Below, piece after piece: positions 1 to 6,627 of a DNA stretch of 17,646 bases. The number at the start of each line of letters is the position of its first letter. Position 1 is the first letter of the stretch. The notes under the pieces are model-generated. The model ran no database searches, had not been told where the DNA came from, and saw only the letters and a list, made by a program, of their open reading frames with translations. This stretch comes from CAYVGO01 sp964450725. GTDB taxonomy: Bacteria > Bacteroidota > Bacteroidia > Bacteroidales > UBA932. The stretch spans positions 1-17,646 of the forward strand of contig CAYVGO010000049.1 of assembly GCA_964450725.1 (NCBI GenBank), given 5' to 3'. The translations under genes and the position numbers were made by a program.

Positions 1-65
1 GCAGACTTGCAGGAGACTTTCCCGACTTGGGGAAACTTGTCGCAGACTTGCAGGAGACTTTCCCG
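1..65. repeat. 41-bp tandem repeat, about 1.6 copies visible, cut by the window edge
   Basis: Positions 1-24 recur exactly at 42-65, giving a 41-bp period; the 17 bases at 25-41 are the rest of the unit. Within one unit the word ACTT recurs at offsets 5, 16, 25 and 36, so the unit seems built from four diverged sub-repeats of about 10 bp. The array probably continues to the left of the window. It lies just beyond the stop codon of the polyferredoxin gene and has no convincing coding content. Its function is unknown. Confidence 0.85.
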
Positions 66-71
66 TATATC

Positions 72-106
72 ATTTTGCATTCTACATTTTCAATTTTACA
101 TTTTAA
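72..106. repeat. Heptanucleotide tandem repeat, five units of ATTYTNN
   Basis: Five consecutive 7-mers start at 72, 79, 86, 93 and 100. Each begins ATTTT, except the second, which begins ATTCT; the last two bases vary. The final unit overlaps the stop codon of the minus-strand polyferredoxin gene (TTA at 103-105 on the plus strand), so the repeat begins exactly where that reading frame ends. It may simply be low-complexity sequence, but the register is exact over 35 bases. Confidence 0.6.
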
Positions 107-1587
107 ACGCTTCTGTGCATGGTGTGTCCCTCTACGTAAATAGCACTGAATGGTCTTGCCGGACAGAGGTTTTCACATGCTCCGCAACCAATACAGCGTT
201 CTGTGTTGACCATCGGAATTTTCTTTTCATCAAGACTGTCGGGCTCTTTTTCTATCATGGTAATTGCGGCTACAGGACAATGTCTGGCACAGTTTCCGCA
301 ATCTACATTATCTGTTAGCACTACACAGTTTTTTTCAATCCAGACCGCATGACCAATTTGTATTGAAGACTTATCTTCTACCGTAATAGGTAAAATAGCT
401 CCGACAGGACATACTTCCGAACATTTCGTACATTCCGGGCGGCAATAACCACGCTCATAAGAGAGTTCGGGCTGCATGAAGGTTAGCAGATTTACGGACG
501 GACGAAGTACCTGATTACTGCAAACATTTACGCATAACTGACATCCTGTACAATGTTTAAAGAAATGTCTCAGGCTTTGGGCTCCGGGAGGTAGAATCGG
601 GGTTTGACGCTTTGGCTTTTTTTTATCTTCAATGAAGGCCAACCCTCCATCTACTTTTTTTGCTTGTGCTACAACGGTCGATGTAGCCGCCAATGTTCCG
701 GCCATTGTCAAAGCACTGCGCAGCGAACTGTTTACTTCTGTTGTATTTTTCACCCTTTCTTCTTTTTTTATCCAACTTGCAGTATAGGTTATCGCCCCTT
801 TGTTACATTTGTCAATACAGTTAAAGCAAGAAACACATCGACTGTAGTCAATAGTATGTTCTTTAGGGTTAATACATGATGATTTACAATTACGGGCACA
901 GAGTCCGCAACTGTTACAATTTTGGAGGTTTATACGATGTTTATAGATTGACAGTTTTGATAACAGTCCGAGTACCGTACCTACCGGACATATCGCATTA
1001 CAATAAATACGTCCGTTTTTCCATGCCAAGATAATGATGGCGATGAATGTAATGATAGCAATGGCCAATATTCCAATCCCTTTTATCCATACCTCTACTT
1101 CGTAGAAAGCATAACTGTTGATATTTTCAGCAGCCAATGCAAGCAAATTGTTTCCCCACAAATAAAGCGGAGACAGCAGATTAGCCGCCATACGACCAAA
1201 TGCACTGTAAGGGTCAAGTAAAGCCACCAATGAACCGATATTAGCGATGAATCCAACAATCAACAATCCAAGAACAGCGTAGCGCAACCAAGTGAATGCC
1301 TTAGCAAATCTGAATTTGTTTTTCTTTCGGCGGAATCTTGATATGATGTCCTGAAAAATTCCAAGCGGACAGATGACCGAACAGTAGATGCGGCCAAAGA
1401 TCAGTGTCAGTAAAATTAATCCTGCGATGATGACAACGTTTCCGGCTAACAGTGCCGGCAAAAACTGAACTTTTGCCAACCAGCCCAAATACAGATGTAT
1501 TGTTCCTGTAAAGTCAAGAAACAATAATGTAATTAGTGTAATGAAAAGTGAAGCAAATGTAATTCTGAGTTTTTGTAGTAAGTTCAT
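103..1587 (-). CDS. Membrane-bound polyferredoxin, NapH-NapG-like fusion
   Basis: An electron-transfer protein of 494 residues. Residues 1-205 resemble NapH/NosR-type membrane proteins: hydrophobic spans near 8-27, 44-64, 101-124 and 167-188, and two GRIYC-x3-CP motifs (C69/C73 and C196/C200). Two ferredoxin sites follow (C224, C227, C230, C234 and C251, C254, C257, C261). A weakly hydrophobic Ala/Thr-rich stretch lies at 291-307. The C-terminal half carries four more Cys clusters (346-356, 382-393, 421-437, 465-475) in a NapG-like order, including a PPGA start at 333-336. I infer that one chain joins the functions of NapH and NapG, moving electrons between the quinol pool or cytoplasm and an envelope acceptor. 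No nap reductase gene is nearby, so nitrate is not implied. The gene starts 7 bp after the flavodoxin gene and is very likely co-transcribed with it. The family assignment is strong; the partner and substrate are unknown. Confidence 0.9.
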   Translation of the reverse strand: MNLLQKLRITFASLFITLITLLFLDFTGTIHLYLGWLAKVQFLPALLAGNVVIIAGLILLTLIFGRIYCSVICPLGIFQDIISRFRRKKNKFRFAKAFTWLRYAVLGLLIVGFIANIGSLVALLDPYSAFGRMAANLLSPLYLWGNNLLALAAENINSYAFYEVEVWIKGIGILAIAIITFIAIIILAWKNGRIYCNAICPVGTVLGLLSKLSIYKHRINLQNCNSCGLCARNCKSSCINPKEHTIDYSRCVSCFNCIDKCNKGAITYTASWIKKEERVKNTTEVNSSLRSALTMAGTLAATSTVVAQAKKVDGGLAFIEDKKKPKRQTPILPPGAQSLRHFFKHCTGCQLCVNVCSNQVLRPSVNLLTFMQPELSYERGYCRPECTKCSEVCPVGAILPITVEDKSSIQIGHAVWIEKNCVVLTDNVDCGNCARHCPVAAITMIEKEPDSLDEKKIPMVNTERCIGCGACENLCPARPFSAIYVEGHTMHRSV

Positions 1588-1594
1588 AGATAAA

Positions 1595-2242
1595 TTATTT
1601 GACTGTGAAATTGTTATTCTTCAACCATTTTATGATACCGTTGCGAGACTGCGCCGCACTGTTACGAGAAATTGCGGGCATGCTGACAACTTTCGCTTTT
1701 TTCTCCAGATTGGCAATTGTTTGTACGGATTGAGAGAAGCCGCTGCCGCCGTGCGTACAGAAAGGTATTATGGTTTTACCGCTAAAGTCATATTCATTGA
1801 ATAAGGTATAAATCACCATCGGCATATCGTACCACCAATTAGGAAAGCCCACAAAGATAGTATCATAATCATCGAAGTTCCTAATTTTTGAAGTCATTTT
1901 AGGATAAGTTTTTGTATCTGCCTCTTTTTTTGCATAATCAATTAATTCTTGATGGCTACGATTGGGATAGTTATGCACGGTCTTGACTTGAAACATATCT
2001 GCTCCGGTCAGTTCACCAATAACTTTGGCAACGTATTCTGTTGTGCCGTACATTTGTTTATCGACAATAATTCTGCTTGCACCGGTAGAAGCATCAACGC
2101 CGTCGGCTTCAGGAAATGTAAAATAGGTAACTAAAATTTTACTCTTCGCCGGCGTATCCTGAGGATTGACGGTGGCAGTAAATAGTAGTAAGAAAATCGT
2201 AGCCATGCTTAAAAGTGCTGTTGATGTGAAGATTGTTTTCAT
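1595..2242 (-). CDS. Exported flavodoxin
   Basis: A 215-residue flavodoxin-fold protein, closest in appearance to the Flavodoxin_4 type, expected to bind FMN. Residues 1-28 form a Sec-type signal peptide (lysine at 2, hydrophobic core about 9-24) with no lipobox cysteine, so the protein should be periplasmic. The mature part opens with strand KILVTYF at 35-41. The phosphate-binding loop is not the classical T-x-T-G-x-T; a longer insertion leads to YGTTEYV at 65-71. Other fold landmarks are GFPNWWYDMP at 132-141 (likely flavin-stacking aromatics) and CTHGGSGFS at 162-170. It is the first gene of a two-gene operon with the polyferredoxin, which suggests that it donates electrons to, or accepts them from, that protein on the outer face of the membrane. 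It could instead be an NAD(P)H:quinone-type flavoprotein. The family is fairly certain; the direction of electron flow is inference. Confidence 0.88.
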   Translation of the reverse strand: MKTIFTSTALLSMATIFLLLFTATVNPQDTPAKSKILVTYFTFPEADGVDASTGASRIIVDKQMYGTTEYVAKVIGELTGADMFQVKTVHNYPNRSHQELIDYAKKEADTKTYPKMTSKIRNFDDYDTIFVGFPNWWYDMPMVIYTLFNEYDFSGKTIIPFCTHGGSGFSQSVQTIANLEKKAKVVSMPAISRNSAAQSRNGIIKWLKNNNFTVK

Positions 2243-2274
2243 AGGTAAGTAATTTATGTAATTAAAAGTTTTGA

Positions 2275-2282
2275 CAAAAGTA
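2275..2282 (-). promoter_or_regulatory. Putative -7 box (TACTTTTG) for the flavodoxin-polyferredoxin operon
   Basis: Read on the minus strand, this matches the Bacteroidota sigma-ABfr -7 consensus TAnnTTTG and lies 32 bp upstream of the flavodoxin ATG. No clear TTTG -33 element is at the expected spacing. It is divergent from the box at 2387-2394. Confidence 0.45.
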
Positions 2283-2386
2283 ACGCTTTGCGAAGAAACA
2301 GTGATAACCCGATTTACGGATTGTTGAACATAAATTACAGATTAAAGATGCTCTATGAGAATTAGTCTCTAATCATTATTTTCATG

Positions 2387-2394
2387 TATCTTTG
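2387..2394 (+). promoter_or_regulatory. Putative -7 box (TATCTTTG) for the 2420-6101 operon
   Basis: An exact match to TAnnTTTG, 25 bp before the ATG at 2420, which is a typical Bacteroidota distance. A convincing -33 TTTG was not found upstream. It drives transcription away from the flavodoxin promoter, so the 177-bp intergenic region probably holds both promoters. Confidence 0.5.
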
Positions 2395-2419
2395 CAGGCA
2401 ATTTTAAAACATATCCACA

Positions 2420-2842
2420 ATGAATTATGTAACCGTCTATACTTTTGATTATCCTCAACAATACGCAGTGGTTCGTACGATTTTGGAAGAAGAAGAGATT
2501 GACCACTTTTTTACCAATGAGTTGACAGTGCAAGTACAGCCGATGTATTCCAACGCTGTGGGAGGTATTGACCTGAAGGTTAAAGAAGAAGATGTAGAGC
2601 GGACACTTGAGATTTTACGCGAGCAGGGTTATCCTGTAGATAAAAATACGACCTCTACCATTACTTATTTAGATAAACAGACCTCAAAAATAATATGGCT
2701 TGGAAAATTACCCTTACCTTTGCGTCTGATTTTACTTTTTGCGGTAGTGATGGTCATTGCAGGGGTTTTGTGGTGGTATTTTTATGGTTTTAGCGAACCG
2801 CCGGTAGAGGTGGAGCAGTATCATTTTATTCCATTTAGATAA
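2420..2842 (+). CDS. DUF2007-like protein with one C-terminal membrane span
   Basis: A 140-residue protein. Residues 1-72 look like the small DUF2007 (putative signal-transducing) fold: a strand at 3-9, a helix spanning AVVRTILEEEEI (16-27), a second strand region around 37-53, and a helix ending near 70. A single strongly hydrophobic segment at 101-123 anchors it, with basic residues before it and an acidic tail after, so the globular domain is probably cytoplasmic. It is the first gene of a four-gene operon and lies 17 bp before the DUF4153-like membrane protein. The DUF2007 fold is related to ligand-binding PII/ACT-like shapes, but no ligand can be deduced here. The family call is moderately sure; function is unknown. 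Confidence 0.75.
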   Translation: MNYVTVYTFDYPQQYAVVRTILEEEEIDHFFTNELTVQVQPMYSNAVGGIDLKVKEEDVERTLEILREQGYPVDKNTTSTITYLDKQTSKIIWLGKLPLPLRLILLFAVVMVIAGVLWWYFYGFSEPPVEVEQYHFIPFR

Positions 2843-2859
2843 AAACAACTCTTTTCAGT

Positions 2860-4599
2860 ATGAAATTCTCTCAAAAAATCCAATCTTTTACACGTAACAT
2901 TCAAAAAACCATTCGACAATATCCAATGGAAACCTTATTGTCAATCTTGGTGTTATCGGTCGGTTATTTTAAAGTACTAAGTGACAGTTCCCATAGATTC
3001 TTTGAAGAAGGATGCTTTCTCTACTTTCCGATTCTCTTTTTGTTGCTGAACATCATTAACTTTTACACACAGCAAAGAGCAAAGTTTTTGTACTACATTT
3101 TCGGTGCAATTTTTTGTGCCGCGTTGTTTCTTCCCTTTCCAGACAATGCTACATACTATGTTGTTGCCCTTGTTATCACCATTTTGCTTTACATTATCCA
3201 TCAATGGCAATCCGACAACACTACTTTTGCCAAAAACTGCATGCAACTGTTTTTGTCGGCTTGTACCGCCGGGTTGATAGCACTCCTTACGTTTGTTTTG
3301 GTTGCAAGCATCTGTGCTTCCATCGCTTTTCTTTTTGATATTTACATTCCGGACAAAGTCTTTGGATTGGCCGCATTAACCTGTTTTCAATGTTTCATGC
3401 CCATTCTTTTCCTCAACTTCTACCGTTCATCAACGTTTGTCGAAAGTCGAAGTAAAGTTATCGAAATGATATTTAACTATCTTTTGACTCCCGCGTTGTT
3501 GATTTATACATTGATTTTGGCGACTTATGGTTTAAAAATCTTAATCCAATGGGAATTACCCGAAGGTAATGTAGCCTATTTAGTGCTGGGTTTTGTCAGT
3601 TTATTCTGTTTGTTGAAAATGCTCTACCCTCTTTTTGGTCAGCCGATTTATAAAGTGATATACAAGTATTTATTTCTGATTGTCGCCTTACCGCTATTGT
3701 TGTTTTGGGTAGGATTTCTTTATCGCATCCAGGAATACGGATTTACAGAAACTCGTATTTACTTAGGGCTCGGGGGTTTATTTCTAACCGTTTCGGCATT
3801 TTTATTATCGTGGCAAAAAGTCGGACGATTTACCTATCTCCTGATACTGGCTATCCTTTTGTTAGTAGCCTTTACTTACATTCCTCAAATATCTTCGACA
3901 AATATTGCCGTCAAATCTCAAACACAACGCTTTCTGCAATCTTCGCAGGCGTTAGGTTATCCCAAGTTAAATCCCGACCTGAGATTTCCGGCATTAGACA
4001 GCACGGCAGAAAATTATCACTTGTTAAAAACCTTGACCAACTCTTTTGAATACTTATCAAACCATACCGATACACTTTACAGAAAAGAAAAGTTGGGTAT
4101 TATAAGAGAATGGGAACTCTGTCAGATTCTTACGTTACATAACAGAATGATTGTTGACCCCTATTATTATCAGTATTACCCAAACTGTGATAATGGTAGC
4201 GAAGCAGTTGCCAAAACAAAAGTAGTTCTATATAACGAAGACAGAGATGTTGACATCAGTGGTTACACTACACTACAACATATTGCCGATAGCAAACCCT
4301 CTAACAATATTCAATCTTTATGGTATGAAATTACAGAGGAAAAAATCAGTATTTATGATATTTCAAAACCGGGAGAAACACTTTTTTCTGCAGATATTGA
4401 CTCTCTGATGCGTCTGCAAATCAGACAATCCGGCATAGATACGATGGATTTTATTAACGACACTTGGATTACCAATGCAGAAAAAGAGCGATTGATGACC
4501 ATTGAGGTACAAAAGATGAGAATTTATCTTAAACGAATTGAACTTAATACCCATCCTATAAAAGTTATAGAGATTAATCCTTGTTTCTTATTGCGATAA
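2860..4599 (+). CDS. DUF4153-like polytopic membrane protein
   Basis: A 579-residue inner-membrane protein with about eleven predicted spans (roughly 21-40, 51-69, 75-92, 98-113, 130-160, 167-189, 203-228, 236-257, 268-288, 300-317, 324-343). A soluble C-terminal domain of about 230 residues follows (345-579), rich in Tyr, Asp and Thr. The layout, and the start of the soluble part with S/Q-rich helices (SQTQRFLQSSQALGY at 353-367), resemble DUF4153 proteins, which are common in Bacteroidota and of unknown function. No catalytic motif or transporter signature is visible. The mqnA start codon follows its stop after 3 bp, so the two genes are surely co-transcribed. Whether it is related to menaquinone synthesis or to the ABC ATPase downstream cannot be told from the sequence. 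Confidence 0.75.
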   Translation: MKFSQKIQSFTRNIQKTIRQYPMETLLSILVLSVGYFKVLSDSSHRFFEEGCFLYFPILFLLLNIINFYTQQRAKFLYYIFGAIFCAALFLPFPDNATYYVVALVITILLYIIHQWQSDNTTFAKNCMQLFLSACTAGLIALLTFVLVASICASIAFLFDIYIPDKVFGLAALTCFQCFMPILFLNFYRSSTFVESRSKVIEMIFNYLLTPALLIYTLILATYGLKILIQWELPEGNVAYLVLGFVSLFCLLKMLYPLFGQPIYKVIYKYLFLIVALPLLLFWVGFLYRIQEYGFTETRIYLGLGGLFLTVSAFLLSWQKVGRFTYLLILAILLLVAFTYIPQISSTNIAVKSQTQRFLQSSQALGYPKLNPDLRFPALDSTAENYHLLKTLTNSFEYLSNHTDTLYRKEKLGIIREWELCQILTLHNRMIVDPYYYQYYPNCDNGSEAVAKTKVVLYNEDRDVDISGYTTLQHIADSKPSNNIQSLWYEITEEKISIYDISKPGETLFSADIDSLMRLQIRQSGIDTMDFINDTWITNAEKERLMTIEVQKMRIYLKRIELNTHPIKVIEINPCFLLR

Positions 4600-4602
4600 A
4601 TC

Positions 4603-5361
4603 ATGTTGCAGCCTTCATCACCTCTCAAAATTGCCACTGTCTGTTACGCCAATTCACTGCCGTTTGTTCATGCTTTGCGTAACATTAAAGACAAGTCGGT
4701 ACAAATGACCTTAGCCACTCCTTCAGAATGCGGAAGATTGTTACAACAGAAAGAAGTTGATGTAGCATTAATTCCATCGGCCGTTTTTGATATAGAAAAG
4801 ATGACGACGGTTACCGATTTTTGTATTGGCAGTAATGGAAAAGTAAAGAGTGTTGTGTTATTTTTAGATGATCAGATTCAAAATGTAGAGACAATTTACT
4901 TAGATACGCACTCACAAACGTCGGCAACGTTGGTTAAAGTTTTGGCCAAAGAGCGATGGAACATTACTCCCCGGTATTTACCTTTAGATATATCTGACAA
5001 ACCACAGAAACTGCAACCACATCAAGCCGTATTAATGATTGGCGACAAAGTATTTGACCACATCAACCATTATCGGTATGCCATTGACCTTTCTGAAGAG
5101 TGGAAATTACAGTATGATAAACCTTTTGTATTCGCTGTTTGGGCAATGTATGATTATATTCCTGAGGTTAATGATTTTTTAAATCAAATATTTACAGAAA
5201 CTCTACGGCAAGACATTACTGCCATTGCGACAAAAGAACAACCCAACTATCCTCACATTGACCTGTTGACCTATTTGACCCAAGACATACAGTATCCTTT
5301 TACTTCGATTCAAAAAGCAGCATTCCAACTTTTCAAGCAAAAGCAAGCCGCCATATCATGA
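4603..5361 (+). CDS. mqnA: Chorismate dehydratase, first enzyme of the futalosine menaquinone pathway
   Basis: A 252-residue cytoplasmic enzyme of the MqnA/MqnD family, which has a type-2 periplasmic-binding-protein fold. MqnA converts chorismate to 3-[(1-carboxyvinyl)oxy]benzoate. Family landmarks are the N-terminal KIATVCYANSLPFVHAL (9-25), TPSECGRLL about 39-47, VDVALIPSAVF about 53-63, the central IGSNGKVKSVVLF about 76-88, and the serine/threonine-rich LDTHSQTSATLV near 100-111. There is no signal peptide, so it is not a transport binding protein despite its fold. MqnA is preferred to MqnD because of the chain length and the GKVKSV motif, but the two are homologous. It starts 3 bp after the membrane protein and overlaps the ABC ATPase gene by ATGA. 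No other mqn gene is in the window, so the pathway genes must be dispersed. Confidence 0.88.
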   Translation: MLQPSSPLKIATVCYANSLPFVHALRNIKDKSVQMTLATPSECGRLLQQKEVDVALIPSAVFDIEKMTTVTDFCIGSNGKVKSVVLFLDDQIQNVETIYLDTHSQTSATLVKVLAKERWNITPRYLPLDISDKPQKLQPHQAVLMIGDKVFDHINHYRYAIDLSEEWKLQYDKPFVFAVWAMYDYIPEVNDFLNQIFTETLRQDITAIATKEQPNYPHIDLLTYLTQDIQYPFTSIQKAAFQLFKQKQAAIS

Positions 5362-6101
5362 TGTTTACCGCAGAAAATGTATCCATAGGTTATCCTGTCA
5401 GCCGTAAGAAAGTAAAAACAGTACAACAAAATCTCAGTTTTACATTACCAAAAAATCAGTTGACTTGCTTGTTAGGACGTAACGGTTCGGGAAAATCAAC
5501 ACTGCTAAAAACCCTTTGCGGCATCTTGCCTACACTGTCCGGAAGATTACTCCTGAATCAAAAGCCATTGCTCAACTATAAGAGAAAAGAACTGGCACAG
5601 AAAATCGGACTGGTATTAACGGATAAGATTGAAGTAACCCATTTAAAAGTTAATGATGTTGTTGCCTTGGGAAGATATATGCAGACCGACTTTTTTGGCA
5701 CTATTCGTCATGCGGATAGAAAAATGATTGACGATGCTTTAGAAAAAGTCGGAATGTTATACAAGCAAAACTCTTTTTTTTCTGAACTCTCTGACGGAGA
5801 ACGTCAAAAGATTATGATTGCCAAAGCGCTGGTACAGGAGTGTGAACTGTTAATCTTGGACGAACCTACGGCATTTTTAGACATTACAGGAAAAGTCGAA
5901 CTGATGCGCTTACTCAAACTGTTAACCCGACAGGGAACTACCGTGTTAATGGCCACTCACGACTTACAACAAGCTTTACAAACTGCCGACACATTGTGGC
6001 TTGTATCAAAAAAATATCCAATGACGTGCGATACAGTAGAGAATGTAGTAAAAACTGACATGTTATCACAGTTTTTTGAAACAGAAGAGGTGGGAGTGTA
6101 G
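5358..6101 (+). CDS. ABC transporter ATP-binding protein, FecE/BtuD type
   Basis: A 247-residue ATPase of the kind that energises iron-siderophore, haem or cobalamin importers. Walker A is GRNGSGKST at 40-48, the signature motif LSDGERQK at 144-151, Walker B LLILDEP at 164-170, the D-loop TAFLD at 171-175 and the switch histidine H201 in MATHDL. The stretch VALGRY at 102-107 is typical of the FecE/BtuD branch. Where the Q-loop glutamine is usual, this protein reads GLVLTDKIE (84-92). The start ATG at 5358 overlaps the mqnA stop as ATGA; a second ATG follows directly. No FecCD-type permease or binding protein is in the window, so its membrane partner must be encoded elsewhere. The ATPase call is near certain; the substrate is unknown. 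Confidence 0.92.
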   Translation: MMFTAENVSIGYPVSRKKVKTVQQNLSFTLPKNQLTCLLGRNGSGKSTLLKTLCGILPTLSGRLLLNQKPLLNYKRKELAQKIGLVLTDKIEVTHLKVNDVVALGRYMQTDFFGTIRHADRKMIDDALEKVGMLYKQNSFFSELSDGERQKIMIAKALVQECELLILDEPTAFLDITGKVELMRLLKLLTRQGTTVLMATHDLQQALQTADTLWLVSKKYPMTCDTVENVVKTDMLSQFFETEEVGV

Positions 6102-6126
6102 TCATGTGTCTCTACTAAGGTTAATA

Positions 6127-6152
6127 AGGTTGCTCTCTGTTTTATACAATCT
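6127..6152 (+). repeat. Left copy of a stem-loop sequence flanking the minisatellite
   Basis: The 23 bases at 6127-6149 align to 6513-6538 with complete identity apart from two small gaps (2 nt and 1 nt). AGGTTG (6127-6132) can pair with CAATCT (6147-6152) with one G-U pair. A second, competing hairpin pairs AATCTCTT (6148-6155) with AAGAGGTT (6160-6167) across a 4-nt loop. The copy lies 25 bp after the ABC ATPase stop codon and could form part of an operon 3' end, but no U-tract follows. Confidence 0.6.
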
Positions 6153-6164
6153 CTTTTGTAAGAG

Positions 6165-6491
6165 GTTATAGACACTGTCTTTTTGTTTATGCAGTTTTGT
6201 ATAGGGTCAGAAACAGTGTCTTTTTTGTCCATGCAGGTTTGCATGAGGTTAGAAACACTGTCTTTTTGTCCATGCAGTTTTGTATAGGGTTAGAAACAGT
6301 GTCTTTTTTGTCCATGCAGTTTTGTATGAAGTTAGAAACAGTGTCTTTTTTGTCCATGCAGGTTTGTATGAGGTTAGAAACAGTGTCTTTTTTGTCCATG
6401 CAGTTTTGTATGAGGTTAGAAACAGTGTCTTTTTGTCCATGCAGTTTTGTATGAGATTAGAAACAGTGTCTTTTTTGTCCATGCAGTTTTG
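6165..6491. repeat. Minisatellite: eight tandem units of 41-42 bp
   Basis: Units start at 6165, 6206, 6248, 6289, 6331, 6373, 6415 and 6456; the last is partial and ends near 6491. Each contains GAAACAGTGTC (or CACTG), a run of five or six T, then TCCATGCAG and TTTGTAT. The unit length is 41 when the T-run is five and 42 when it is six. Units 1 and 3 share three variants (CACTG, T5, TATAGG), and units 2 and 5 share GCAGGTTTG, which suggests growth by duplication of neighbouring units. The length changes break every reading frame, so the array is not coding. There are no unique spacers, so it is not CRISPR. It fills the gene-free region between the ABC ATPase and the ankyrin lipoprotein. Confidence 0.95.
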
Positions 6492-6511
6492 AAACTGTAT
6501 AAAAACATCAA

Positions 6512-6542
6512 CAGGTTGCTTTCTCTGTTTCTATACAACCTG
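6512..6542 (+). repeat. Right copy of the stem-loop sequence flanking the minisatellite
   Basis: This is the counterpart of 6127-6152. CAGGTTG (6512-6518) pairs perfectly with CAACCTG (6536-6542) across a 17-nt loop whose sequence matches the left copy apart from gaps. The left copy's stem has a T where this one has a C, which keeps pairing as G-U versus G-C. Just before it, CAGTTT-TG-AAACTG (6484-6497) forms a small palindrome that closes the last repeat unit. Downstream, TACAACCTGATT is partly repeated at 6560-6571. Confidence 0.6.
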
Positions 6543-6600
6543 ATTAAGTGATATTTAAGTACAACTTGATTCAGTTGGAGAGAATACCAACAAAAACCTC

Positions 6601-6608
6601 TAATTTTG
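6601..6608 (+). promoter_or_regulatory. Putative -7 box (TAATTTTG) for the ankyrin lipoprotein gene
   Basis: An exact TAnnTTTG match that ends 19 bp before the ATG at 6628. A TTGG at 6575-6578 lies 22 bp upstream, slightly further than the usual -33 spacing. Confidence 0.55.
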
Positions 6609-6627
6609 CAACTCCAATAATAGTAAT

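Noticed and set aside
1..106. Rho-independent terminator for the polyferredoxin operon
   Set aside because: The bases after the stop codon are repeat sequence without a GC-rich hairpin followed by a T-run in the right orientation.
604..879. Plus-strand open frame inside the polyferredoxin gene
   Set aside because: It is antisense to a gene with clear Cys-cluster motifs and has no domain-like content.
4603..5361. Periplasmic substrate-binding protein of an ABC importer
   Set aside because: The fold is PBP-like and an ATPase gene follows, but there is no signal peptide and the motifs fit MqnA.
6187..6482. Repeat proteins encoded by the minisatellite on either strand
   Set aside because: Open frames exist only because the unit lacks stops. 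Units of 41 bp change the frame, so no single periodic protein spans the array.
6165..6491. CRISPR array
   Set aside because: The whole 41-42 bp unit is repeated without unique spacers, and there are no cas genes in the window.
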